DNA of 64,000 nt from Acridotheres tristis (lineage: Eukaryota; Chordata; Aves; Passeriformes; Sturnidae): positions 8,616,001-8,680,000 of the forward strand of contig CM072906.1 of assembly GCA_037013685.1 (NCBI GenBank), given 5' to 3'. The first letter of the stretch is position 1. Every line of letters starts with the position of its first letter. The notes under the pieces are model-generated. The model ran no database searches, was not told where the DNA came from, and saw only the letters and a list, made by a program, of their open reading frames with translations. Shown in pieces: positions 1 through 56,308 of the stretch. The position numbers and the translations under genes were made by a program.

Positions 1-111
1 TTAAACATCTCGTTTTTAAAGTCACTGTACAGTTTTATTTTTTGTTGTTATGAAACGTACATGCTGCTGTATGTTTGTAGTTCATGATGTCTTGCAGTTC
101 AAGCTGGACCT

Positions 112-145
112 CTAGAGTTAAAAAACAGGCTGGTTTTAACTCTAG
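112..145. repeat. 12-bp inverted repeat overlapping the palindrome
   Basis: Arms 112-123 and 134-145 are perfect reverse complements with a 10-base loop. The right arm overlaps the left end of the 83-base palindrome by three bases, so two fold-back events seem to abut. Confidence 0.85.
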
Positions 146-225
146 GAATTTATCCCACACATCAGCATTTCAGAATATTAAGTAACTTAATATTCTGAAA
201 TGCTGATGTGTGGGATAAATTCCTA
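143..225. repeat. 83-base near-perfect palindrome
   Basis: Arms 143-183 and 185-225 are exact reverse complements of each other (41 bases each) around the single base 184. I checked every pair. The arms are AT-rich and could extrude as a cruciform or form a very stable RNA hairpin in the pre-mRNA about 125 bases before the exon 2 acceptor. No transposon terminal motif is recognised. Confidence 0.95.
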
Positions 226-386
226 TATTCCAGTTCTATTAATACCCTGAGCTGTTACCAGGTTAACAGCTTCCAGGTTTTGTTTGGTGCTGCATTTCTT
301 TCAGGCTTTGTTTGTAAACATTGAATTACTAATTCTGTATTTTAATTGCAGTTTTAAACCTGAAGTAAACGGGAGAAAAGCTGGCA

Positions 387-46736
<46,350 letters not shown>

Positions 46737-48851
46737 CACTCTGAGTGGGAATTGTGCTGAGCAGCCCTCAAAACACCACAGGGCAGCCACAGCTTCCCTC
46801 TCCTCATGGAGCAAAAGCTTCCTCAGGCTCCATTTCTTTTTATATTTTATTATTTCTTATTCTGTTTTCGGAGTTTTCACTGTGAGAGTTTTGCAATGGG
46901 CAGTTTTCTAGAGATAAAATGAAAATTCTTCATCCTGACTTGATGGCTAAAGGACATCATGTCTGGAAATTCTGAATAGAACCCAAGTAGGATCTGACTT
47001 GGAATTATTGGTTTGTCCATTCCACATTTAATTAAGCCACCATTCAATACAGTCAAATAATGGGGTTTTTCCTCAGAAATCAAAACACCCATATAACCAA
47101 ATTATGGTTTTCTGCATTTGTTAGATTGGGGGTTTTTTAGTAAAACATCTAGAACAGTGTCTGTGCAGATCAAGTCATAGATTGAGCCTAAATACCAAAC
47201 CAGGTGCATTCTTCAGTACTTTCACCCTTTCCAATTTCTTACATCAAAATGTCCAGCAGGAGCTGTGCACATTTTGATATTTGATGAAGATGAGAAGCTT
47301 CTTTAGAGAAAAAATGGAGCTTTCTTTAAATTTTCCTTTTGTGAGAAGATCTAATTTCTGTTGCTTGGATTCTGTGTTTATTCATGTCAAAAGCTGTTCT
47401 CATTTGTATATCCTGCAAGCACTTTTTACATGTAACACATAGAATGTAAATTGTACACAAAATTCTTTGAATCTTGCCCAGTCTATTTTTTTTTTTTAAG
47501 TATTTTAATGTTTCTTTCATTTACTGCAATGAAAACAACCAGGATTTTTCTGTAATAAAACATGCTGACTTTTCAAGAAAACATTGTTCATTGCCATCCT
47601 GCACTCGTGTGAAGATGCAGGATTTTTGCAATCTAAAGATTGGTTCATAGGTATTGATACTTTTTGTTTGAGAGTAAAAATTAAATTAGTAATTGGTCAT
47701 TTTCCATAGCAATTCATCTCTACAGAGCTGTGAACATGCTCATATCAGTAGGATTTCAATTGTGCCCTTTCTTTACACAACAAATTCATCTTTATGAAAT
47801 TGGGCACCGTTTGCAATTGAATTTCTTTAACTGGCAGCATTTGACATAAAGCATTTGGTTCAATTTTTGCAATATTGATGATCAAGTTTCCTTGGTTTAG
47901 GTTTCCTGAATTTCACTTTGCTTTATCAACATTTAATTTAGTCATTCCAGTATTGAAAACCTCTGACGCATCTAAAGAGGAATATTCTTAATTTCTGTTA
48001 AATAATGCTGCAGTTGCTGTTGGTAGAGCCCCTAGAGCTGTCCTGGCAGGTTCTGTGCAGCCACATCCCCACAATCATTGATTTCATCCTCAGCAATCTC
48101 CACCCTCAGTTTTCCTAAAGCAAATCCCCTGCACCAAACCACTCTGAATTTTTGTGTGTCTGAGCAGAGAACACAGAAATCACTTCAGCTTTGTGACTTG
48201 TCTGCTCATCCACAGCCTCTTATTTGTCTTTCAGGAGATTTGTCTGTCTTTAAATCCATAATATTAAAAAAAGGGAGAGAAGAAAATCCATCTCCTTTTC
48301 CTTATCTGGAGCAGATTGTTCTTTTCTTGAGCTTGTGGTGTCTCTTGCTTTGATCAGAAATCCTTTAAGGCAAATCACACTCATTTAAACTTCATATATC
48401 AGATTAGCCATTATTTATAAAATATCTGTTCAAACATCAGCACTTGAAACTGTGATTTCTTGAAAAAATTTCTGTCCTCTGAAAACTCAAATGAACAGGT
48501 AAATAAAACCCCCTTTGTGTTCTGCTGGGTTTGGAAGGGAAGGGGTGGAGTGTTTCTTTTGGTGTAAATTCATTCTTAATTTGTCCTTATATTTAATTAG
48601 TGTATAATTTGATGTGTTAGAGGTAAGAATATTCTTTCTGGGGAATATATTTAAGGTGATTCTCAGAATTAAATGCTGCCCATTCTGCAGATGGAAGGGA
48701 AGTCAATAAACCGAATTTCTTAGAATTATTTATTTGGATTTAGCACATCTATCCAGGCTAAAACATTGAAAATGCTTTTCCTGCTTTGATATAACAGCTC
48801 AGTATATTCTCTATTGCCTAAAATAACAACAACATCTTGAATTTATTCAAG
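46737..48851 (+). other. BRIP1 3' UTR (short form) or intron (long form)
   Basis: Non-coding sequence after the exon 20 stop. AATAAA at 47554-47559 is the first clear poly(A) signal. One open frame at about 48094-48353 is discussed in the findings. No repeats recognised. Confidence 0.6.
47554..47559 (+). terminator. Candidate poly(A) signal for the short form
   Basis: AATAAA 818 bases after the stop, in TGTAATAAAACATG context. The region after it is not strikingly GT-rich, so cleavage here is only likely. Other AATAAA words occur at 48502 and beyond. Confidence 0.4.
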
Positions 48852-48925
48852 GATTGAAAGTTCAGAGGAGATGCAGCAGAAGGAAAGGTGCCCTTAGGCA
48901 AAGTGGCTCCTCCCGAGAGAGAAAG
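48852..48925 (+). CDS. BRIP1: Candidate BRIP1 long-form exon 21 (basic linker)
   Basis: 74 bases, phase 1 to 0, between a TTCAAG acceptor (AG 48850-48851) and an AAAG|GTACCA donor. Joined to the cryptic donor in exon 20 it reads GLKVQRRCSRR, then KGALRQSGSSRERK. This is a strongly basic, serine-rich linker (residues 1223-1247 of the long form). The acceptor pyrimidine tract is poor, so this is the weakest link in the chain besides the last exon. Confidence 0.45.
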
Positions 48926-49398
48926 GTACCACACCCCTGCATTAAATACCTGTTCTGAGTGCTAAGGTGCAAGGGAATTAAAAATCATTTATTCTATTAT
49001 TTTTCAAGTGAAATAATACCATGAAATCGTTTCTTCCTGATCTGCAGAGCTCTGATTTACACACTCAATAGATACTTTTGTTTCTTGTGGGAAGCACAAA
49101 GGCACCATCCATCCCAGGCTGCTTTGCAACATTCCCAACAAACTGATAGCCTGCAGTGTTACAGGCTGTAAAATCCCTCATATTTTATATAACAGTGTTA
49201 AATATTTTTAGCATGGTGTATATTGAATTGTTAACTCATATAAATGATAAATATCGACTCAGACTCCTATGAGTATTTCAAGTACTGTATTTCTGTGAAG
49301 CAGTTTTGATTTAATTTTATTTCTATTTAAGTGCTTTAATCTGCATCATTACTATATGCAAACCAATATTTCCATGCATTTGTGCATTGCCTTGTTAG
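48926..49398 (+). other. Putative intron 21
   Basis: 473 bases with GTACCA start and TTAG end. AT-rich; nothing else recognised. Confidence 0.45.
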
Positions 49399-49477
49399 AA
49401 GGAAACACTCAAGCAGCCTTGCAGGAAAGGACTTTATTGTGTTGTCTGTGGAGCTGAAATCCTGCCCAAAGCACAGG
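49399..49477 (+). CDS. BRIP1: Candidate BRIP1 long-form exon 22 (first CxxC)
   Basis: 79 bases, phase 0 to 1. It reads KETLKQPCRKGLYCVVCG, then AEILPKAQ. C1261 and C1264 form a CxxC followed by Gly, typical of a zinc knuckle. Donor CAGG|GTAAGA is strong. The acceptor may be TTAG (49398) or TTAGAAG three bases on; both keep the frame. Confidence 0.55.
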
Positions 49478-50915
49478 GTAAGATCAGTTGTTTCATTGGG
49501 AAGGGTGGGATTTCTCACAGGGATATTTTAGAATAATTGGTTCATTTCTCCTCTGGATTTGGTACCTGAATAAATGAGTTATGAGACCTGCAGAAAGCCT
49601 TTGAGGGCAGAGTCGTGACAAGAAGAATTATTTAAAATAAATTTATTTTTTCTGGCAGTTTTCTCCATTCAGTGGTCCTGCCACACTGACCTGTCTTGAG
49701 CTTCAACCTGCTATTTGAGGGTTAAGTGAAGGCAATTTCTGCCATTATGGGAGGCTGGGAGGAATTCTTGGGAGCATAGTGGTCCATTCATTGGGGTTTG
49801 CTCCTTCCCAGGGTTAGGGGTTAATTTGTTACCAGTTGCTGTGAGAAGTTTGGTAATACCTTGGCACAGTAACTCCATGAATCCTGTGCATGTTTGCATG
49901 GAACTATCCAAAGTCTGACTGAAAATCCAAATAATTCCACTGCTATTCTTCAATGTGTGACCTACCTTGAATTAATTTGGTTTTAGTCTGCTGTGACACG
50001 TTGTACCAAGTGGGGATGAGCTGCTTTTGGAAATTATTTGTGTTTTTATGAGACACTAATTTGGGAATGTCTAAAAGCTGATAAAAGTAACAGCAACTCT
50101 ATTTTTTAAAAGTAAACTTCATCTTCAGGCCACTGGGCCATGTGTGATAATGACCTAATTACCAGATATTCTCATCAGTTACATGCAGAAACAATTAGAG
50201 ATGCTTCTGTTTAAACAGTCTGGATCTGATAAAACCAAGAAAGGCCAAAAATCTCTTCAGCAAACCCAACCTGTGCCTCAGGGAGAACGGGAAATATTCC
50301 ATATTCTGGAGTTAGAAAAGCCCACACTGGGCAGGCCCAGGTCGTGGGAGCATTTCTTACCTCCCTGTTTTCCCAAAAGAACCTTAAAGATTTGGGTGAT
50401 CTCATCAGGAACGTTCCATTCACTCCCTGAACTGATCAGTGTCGTCCCATCCCTGGTGTAGAACCTGGGACATGGAGGCACAGAGCTCAGGAGAAGCTTT
50501 CTGAGGTCCAGGAATGTCTGCACTTAGCAGGGTGCCTGTTGTCAGCAAAAAGTTTGATGTTGTTTAAACTCAATCTCAGATGCCAGTTGATTGAGGAAAG
50601 TTAAAAAATCTGAAAATGAAAAAATAAATGGCTTTATTCAAAATGGATTCAAGCTCACTGGTTGATTTGGGAGTCATAACAAGGGGAAAATTATCTGTTG
50701 AAAAGTAAATTTTGGACACATTAAAAATTTTAAATAAGGCCTTCTTCCAAGGGCCATTTACAGCAATAGAAGTCTTTTCAGTGCCTGCAGTGGGTGTTGG
50801 ATCAGGGCCTAAATTCCCATCTTGTAAATGTGGAAAGTTTGCAGCATGGTTGAACAGTACTGTATTCAAAACCATGTGTGTATATAAGTCTTACACCCCA
50901 CTTTTTAAATTATAG
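49478..50915 (+). other. Putative intron 22
   Basis: 1.4 kb GT-AG interval with no recognised element. Short open frames on both strands here lack family resemblance. Confidence 0.5.
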
Positions 50916-51131
50916 GAATTTTGAGAAAAGCTTGCTACAGTAATAGTGAGCTGCAAATAATCTGGAAACTCTTCAGAAATGCCAATATAAGAAGTAAAGA
51001 ATCCATTAATAATTGTAAGTGTAAAGCAGAGGCCATTTCAGAAGATGAAAATGTGATGATGGTCATCTCAGATGCTGCAAGTCTTGGGCACCTGAAAGAA
51101 ACTCTGAAGATTTATCAGCTGCCAGTGGAAG
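50916..51131 (+). CDS. BRIP1: Candidate BRIP1 long-form exon 23
   Basis: 216 bases without a stop in the joined frame, phase 1 to 1. Acceptor TTAAATTATAG, donor GAAG|GTAAAT. It reads GILRKACYSNSELQIIWKLF, NCKCKAEAISEDENVMMVI, then SLGHLKETLKIYQLPVE. The alternation of hydrophobic strands and polar loops looks like real protein. It contains a CKC pair (C1307, C1309) and C1280. Confidence 0.6.
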
Positions 51132-51740
51132 GTAAATTCTTACTGATAAATACCAGCTCACATTTGTCAAACCCTTTTGCTTTAAATGAATTTAAATACC
51201 ATTTACAACACTGACACCCTTCCCCTGGACCTTTTGGGAAGCTCATGGTGAGATTTGCCTTCCTCAGTGTTTAACAAACACTGAAGATGAGCTCCAGTGT
51301 CCTCTGCACTCCCAGATTTGTTGGGTCCTTTCAGAATATCCTGATGAAGAATAAAAGAAAAGGGTAATGGGCACAGAATCCTTTCCATTCCTTACAAGTT
51401 AAAATCCAGGAACTGGCCACGTGTACCCTGTGGTTAAAGGAGAAATTCTGTGTTTGAAAGGAAATCATTCCAGGTGTCAGCCCATGGAATGTGCAAGCCT
51501 TTGGTTCTTCAGGTGACAGAGACCAAAAATGAAGAATTTTGTTTCATATGTGGGCAATTCTGTTGCCCATCCAGTGGTGTTAGGATGGCACAGTTAATGA
51601 GATGTGATTTTTGCCACAAGGACTCATTTTTAGGAGGGATTACTGAGCATTCTTTACCATCTTTCTGACATTTTGAAATGTGAAATGCAACTGCTAAAAT
51701 GACTTTTATCTCTTCTAAAAACCTCTCTTGATTCCTATAG
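51132..51740 (+). other. Putative intron 23
   Basis: 609 bases, GT-AG. It includes an open frame (51450-51668) with its own CxxC pairs that I do not place in the transcript; see the findings. Confidence 0.5.
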
Positions 51741-51925
51741 AAACCACTTTTTCTTTCTCTTTGAAAGACCTGAATGGCAGTTTATCTTTAAATGCTATTT
51801 GGAATGAGAAGGAATCTTCTCTGACAAGTTACTTGCAGTGCAGGAGTTGTGTCCTTCAGTCCATTTCTCCAAGTCCTTTGATAGGAGCTGAGGTTACTCA
51901 TTTCAGCAATGAAATGCAGTCATGG
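51741..51925 (+). CDS. BRIP1: Candidate BRIP1 long-form exon 24 (second CxxC)
   Basis: 185 bases, phase 1 to 0, with a good acceptor (GATTCCTATAG) and a near-consensus donor (TGG|GTAAGT). It reads ETTFSFSLKDLNGSLSLNAI, WNEKESSLTSYLQCRSC, then SPSPLIGAEVTHFSNEMQSW. C1379 and C1382 make the second CxxC, 114 residues after the first pair. The pattern CRSC...LIGAEVT resembles the second knuckle of beta-tent zinc domains. Best-supported of the five extra exons. Confidence 0.65.
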
Positions 51926-52064
51926 GTAAGTCAGATCAGTTCATTTTGTGTCATAAAAGAATCGTGGAGTGATTTGTACAGGAAATTCGAAAATGCTATT
52001 TTTGTAAAAGGTAGAATGAATATTTATCTAGATCATTTTCTATCATTTATCTGATTTTTACCAG

Positions 52065-52091
52065 AGATTTGAAATGATAGTTAAGAACTGA
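52065..52091 (+). CDS. BRIP1: Candidate BRIP1 long-form terminal exon 25
   Basis: After ATCTGATTTTTACCAG (AG 52063-52064) the phase-0 frame reads RFEMIVKN and stops (TGA 52089-52091). This gives W-RFEMIVKN, a plausible closing beta strand of the zinc domain. The coding part is very short, so the call rests on the acceptor, the phase and the poly(A) signal that follows at 52284. Total long form is 1415 residues. Confidence 0.45.
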   Translation, partial: RFEMIVKN

Positions 52092-52283
52092 GTTCAGGTC
52101 ACTGAATATATTTGTCTATACCTAATTTGTTGCAATGTCTACAATATTACATCTGAAAAGGGGTAGGAAAATAGCAACCATCCATGTCTTTCATGAAAGG
52201 AAAACCAGAACAAAACATATTTACACAAGTGCTGTAGACTTGAATTTTCAGACATGTAGTTTTATGTTAGTTTTGGCACTAAA

Positions 52284-52289
52284 AATAAA
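52284..52289 (+). terminator. Candidate poly(A) signal for the long form
   Basis: AATAAA within CTAAAAATAAAGAAG, 193 bases after the candidate long-form stop. The spacing suits a compact last exon. Confidence 0.45.
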
Positions 52290-53083
52290 GAAGTTAATCA
52301 GCCCCTGAAGGATGAACATGGACACGGTTTAATGGAGTCAACAAGAAGAAATTTATTTATAGGTATTGGATTTCAATGTGAGCAAATGGAATTCTCAATA
52401 GGACCCTTTGAAATTTAGATAAGAAAACTCTGTATTTTTCTCTTAAAAGTGGAGGGTGAGGCTCCATCCTGAGTGATGTGTGCAGGTAAGCCCAGGACAC
52501 CTCTGCCTTCCCTGCATTTTCCTTCATTTATTCCATGGAGAGAAATACAGTTGAGTTTCAGGAGGGATTTTTGAGACTGAATCTTTGCCAAAAGCTGAAT
52601 ATAATCCTCGTGTTTTGGCCTTTGTGTGTCATTAGCAGCTGTCCAAGCTGTTTGAAATGCAGAATATGACAGTGTGGTGATGGGACAAGGGTTGTGAAGA
52701 ATTATTTGCCATGAATTTTGGGACTTCAAACACCACCATGAGGATTTCATGGCATTTCTAGCATTCATTTAGTATCAAACTTAATGAAATGTTACACTGA
52801 GGGAATTTATCCTGGCAGAATATGAAATAAAGGGATCCTCAGAGGCAGAATGAGTTGATTTTTTGTTTTATATTCAAAACTCTTTTTATGGCTCTTCCAT
52901 CCCATCAGGTGTAAATATGGGACCAGCTGGGTTTGGCTTAAAAATGACAAACAAACCAATGTTTTCTTCTCAGCCCACCTGTAGATTGAATTACTGGGTT
53001 TTTTTAGCTAAAAATACTCAGCTAACTCCTGCAGATTTTCTGAATTAATATCTTCCTTTCCCATTCTTCCCTGCCCCTCTAGA

Positions 53084-53220
53084 GAATTGTTCTGTGGAAA
53101 CCAAATTCTCTTTACTGCACACTTCATCGGTGGGCACATGGATATTGACTTGATAAATCCCTCGACAGACAAAACTTGAAAACAGTTGCAGAAATAAAAA
53201 TTGACTTGCATGATTTGAAA
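53084..53220. repeat. 137-bp duplicated sequence, copy 1
   Basis: Starts GAATTGTTCTGTGGAAACCA. It is about 90% identical to 56172-56308 in the same orientation; the first 30 bases are identical. Not recognised as a named repeat family. Confidence 0.9.
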
Positions 53221-53659
53221 TGAAAGAACCCTCAGAACGTTGCAGGTTTGCAAGAGGCTGAACCCCCCCAGCTCTGGCTTTGGGACAGACACATCTAATC
53301 TCTTAATGCATGGCTTTGTTTCAGGAGAGGCTTGGGGGGGAAAAAAAATTATCCTGTCATCTTCCAGAGGGCTGGGAAACCATTGTCCATCTCTGCTTTG
53401 GATCTAACCGTGTCTTTGGGGTGGATTAATGTGCCAGGTGATTGAATGTGGGATTTGAGGGGGTGAGGAAGGAAACCGTTACCTTATTTTTTTGGATTTT
53501 GTATGTGAAAATATAATATTTATTTACAAAGGTAGGATGGACTGGGAATGAATGATGCTAGAGGTAAATACAGCTTTAATTTTATCACCTGCTTGCTTTA
53601 AATCCACTGCCTGTTGTTATCTTGTAATTGGGAATATATTCATGTAAATGAAGGCACAC

Positions 53660-53990
53660 AGAATGAGTCCAAGGAGTTGAAAATGATGATTTATGATGTG
53701 CTATCATTTACCAGAGCAAACACAGATGCAATAAAGTGAAGAAGCTGTGATTCAGTCAGTCTTAGCTCCCAGCTCTGTACTCTTGAATCCAAGCCCCTGC
53801 TGTTGCTGAGCAATATATTTGTGGAAATAAAATCAACATTGGAGTTCCTACTGCTGCCCACCCTGTGGTAAATCATGTTCATTGTCATGAGCTATCGTGT
53901 GTCATCTGAAATTGCTTCGTGTCATGTGCTGACTATAAATCAAGTACAGTTGGTTCTGGAAGGCAAGGAATTGTTCATTTAATAGAAATC
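53660..53990. promoter_or_regulatory. Possible conserved non-coding block
   Basis: Repeat-free stretch with motif-like words (TTTATGATGTG, CAATATATTTGTGG, TGAGCTATCGTGTGTCATC). Composition only. Confidence 0.25.
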
Positions 53991-54439
53991 ACATTGCTCC
54001 AGCAAAGCAAGCTTAAAATAGGATCCCTGGATTTAAGAGCTGTTATTTACTCCTAGATTTGGTCACTCTTTAAAGAGGCAACGCTGCGTTTTCATGACTT
54101 AAATTTAAGGTGGGATGAGCAAATTGCATCTTGTGCATTTTTGAAATCTCCTTTTTTATCAATTATTTCTATTGAAAATTAGATTTTTTAAATTTACTGC
54201 TACATTTCTACGAATTCAATTGCAGCCTGTGTTCCCTGTTGACCTAGAAACCTCCATTAACATGAAATCAGTGGCATATAATTTTTTTTTATTGCTTAAA
54301 ACACCCTAAATAATTGTATATTCCTTTTTTGGGGAATAGAATTGTGTTTGTGAAACGGAATAGAAGGCAGTACTTTGGAATCAGAGAGAATATTTTGCTA
54401 GCACAAACGTAGGGGTGCTTTAAGATGTAGCTTAGCTAA

Positions 54440-55300
54440 TGTACTAAACCACCTCTCATATGCTAAAAGGCGAACGAAACCCACAATTAAAATTTTAAAC
54501 TTATTAAGGAGTTGTTGCTATCACTGATTAGACAGTCAGCTGTTGAGACAGTAGCTTTTCTAGACCAGGAGATTGTTTTGTTCATCACGTTACCACATTT
54601 GGCAAACTTGGCTCTTAATGCGCCTACGGGGAATTGCAGTGTGACCTCAATCTCAGTAAAGCCCGGCGGGAGGTGCCAGGGCGCTGCTCGCAGACTGTAT
54701 ATTTGTTATCACATGTTAATCAGATTCATCATTCTGTTTAATAAAGATTTCAGCTGCCACGCGAATGCATAATCGGCTATGTCTGAGTGCCCGTCTTTTG
54801 TCTCGAGCAGATTGCTCAAACTGTATTAAGCATCATTAGACAAAAATGACGACCTTATTAATTTGTCCTTTCTGTGTTTTCCAGCAGATTGGGCCTCATT
54901 ATTATGCAAACACAGTACACAGAGCGGCACCAGAAGTAGCTCATTAATGTTTCTTTCCCCTTAGTACGTAACAGATTATTATTGTGAAGTGTGCATGAAA
55001 TAATTGCTAATTACGTGCCTTAAATTGTACAGTGATTGTCTGTGTCGGGCTTTTCACCAGGTTTAAGGGCACTGTGGAAGGCCATCAGAAGCTACAGGTT
55101 AACAGTGCTGAAGCGACTAAAGGGGAAGGGAATCACAAAACATGCATTTTATCACACGTTTTCCTGCCTGGAAGGAGTAATTAGGACAGCTCTGGATTGC
55201 TTTGTAGTTACCTCTCACTCCGCTGCTTATTGTAAAAGAAATGACTCCCAGCTGGCAAATAATTTAATAGATCTGTCTGCCCGTGAATAGATGCAGGGGA
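54440..55300. promoter_or_regulatory. Candidate conserved non-coding element (strong)
   Basis: At least 15 CpGs fall in about 370 bases (54460-54850) in otherwise CpG-poor DNA. TAAT-type and octamer-like words are dense (TTATTATGCAAAC, GCTAATTACGTG, CATTAATGTTTC). No repeat or coding signature. This is the classic look of a developmental enhancer near a transcription-factor gene; TBX4 is the likely target by synteny. Confidence 0.55.
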
Positions 55301-55579
55301 GTTTGAACCGTGGCCTTTTGGTAAAAATCCAGTCGATTCTGCACTGGTAAAGCTCGACTTAGTGTGGATCCCTCATTTCCACACCACTAAAATCTGAATT
55401 TCCAAACGCTGCTCTTTCCACACCACGCATTTTCCCAGGCTCTCCATTTACTGTAATTCTCCTTAAAATTTGTAAGCATTACAGAAATGACATGTCAGGA
55501 TTTGGCATGGCTCTGCAGTTTGACAACTTTGTGCTAAGTGTGTAATTGGTTTAAGCTGGGAGTGCCTCTCCCTGATCCA

Positions 55580-56060
55580 TGGCACAGCTCCTGTAATCTC
55601 TGCCTGCCACCGGCGCTGATAAGACTTGGCCACAAGCAAAGTTTTTGCAGCGCTCAAAATGAAATCCTGATCCCTTAAGGGTTTGCGTGGATTTAGCTTT
55701 ATAATCTGGTTTAGAAATTGTGAGTGGTCAGATCTTGCATCCAGGCTTTGTTGTGGAGAAGATGCCACGAAAACCGTGACATCAGCCTGGGTTTTCCTAA
55801 CGGTGCTTTTGTTGACAATCGAAAACGAAATGAAAGAGTGGCTGTTTCTGAAGCAAAGTGTTTGTGACTGGCAATTATTTATATTGGATATGAGCACCGA
55901 AACAGATATCTTGGGAGGTTGGGAGGAGAACAGCATTCATCTGACATTACTTACATGAAATAATTTCAGTGTCTGCCTGCATTTGGTTGATGTTACATAG
56001 TTGCTTGTGTCAGCTGATACCACCGGTTAAATGTGGTGGTGGCTTCATAGAATTTAAGTT
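55580..56060. promoter_or_regulatory. Candidate conserved non-coding element
   Basis: CpGs are kept (CACCGGCGCTGATAAG, GCAGCGCTC, CACGAAAACCGTGACATC, CGAAAACGAAATG, TACCACCGGTTAAATG). A GATA site and a CREB-like TGACATC word are visible. Not coding in any frame. Confidence 0.45.
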
Positions 56061-56171
56061 AAACTAAATGGAGCATGTGAGCTGTAAAATATTCTTTAAA
56101 TAGTTCACGTAGATCGTTACTGAGTATTTCTGAAGCACAGACCTATATTACACTTCCAAAGAATCAAAATG

Positions 56172-56308
56172 GAATTGTTCTGTGGAAACCAAATTCTCTT
56201 TCCTGCACAGTTCATCGTTGGGCACATGGATATTGACTTGGTAAATCCCTTGACAGATAAAACTCGAAAATAGTCGCAGAAATAAATATTTACATGTGTT
56301 ATTTGAAA
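56172..56308. repeat. 137-bp duplicated sequence, copy 2
   Basis: Partner of 53084-53220, same orientation, offset 3088 bases, about 13 differences plus a diverged last 20 bases. Confidence 0.9.

Larger units (their letters stand above)
1..351 (+). other. End of BRIP1 intron 1
   Basis: Intron ending in a pyrimidine tract and CAG-like acceptor (AG at 350-351). Exon 1 and the promoter are not in the window, and no CpG island is visible. The stretch contains two overlapping inverted repeats listed separately. Confidence 0.8.

Noticed and set aside
51926..52054. Read-through of the exon 24 donor (VSQISSFC and on)
   Set aside because: The GTAAGT donor is near consensus, and the read-through residues look like translated intron.
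52974..53048. Alternative last exon after TTCTTCTCAG reading PTCRLNYWVFLAKNTQLTPA to a stop
   Set aside because: Right phase and a good acceptor, but the nearer acceptor at 52064 gives a more domain-like ending with a poly(A) signal close by. Kept only as an alternative to test.
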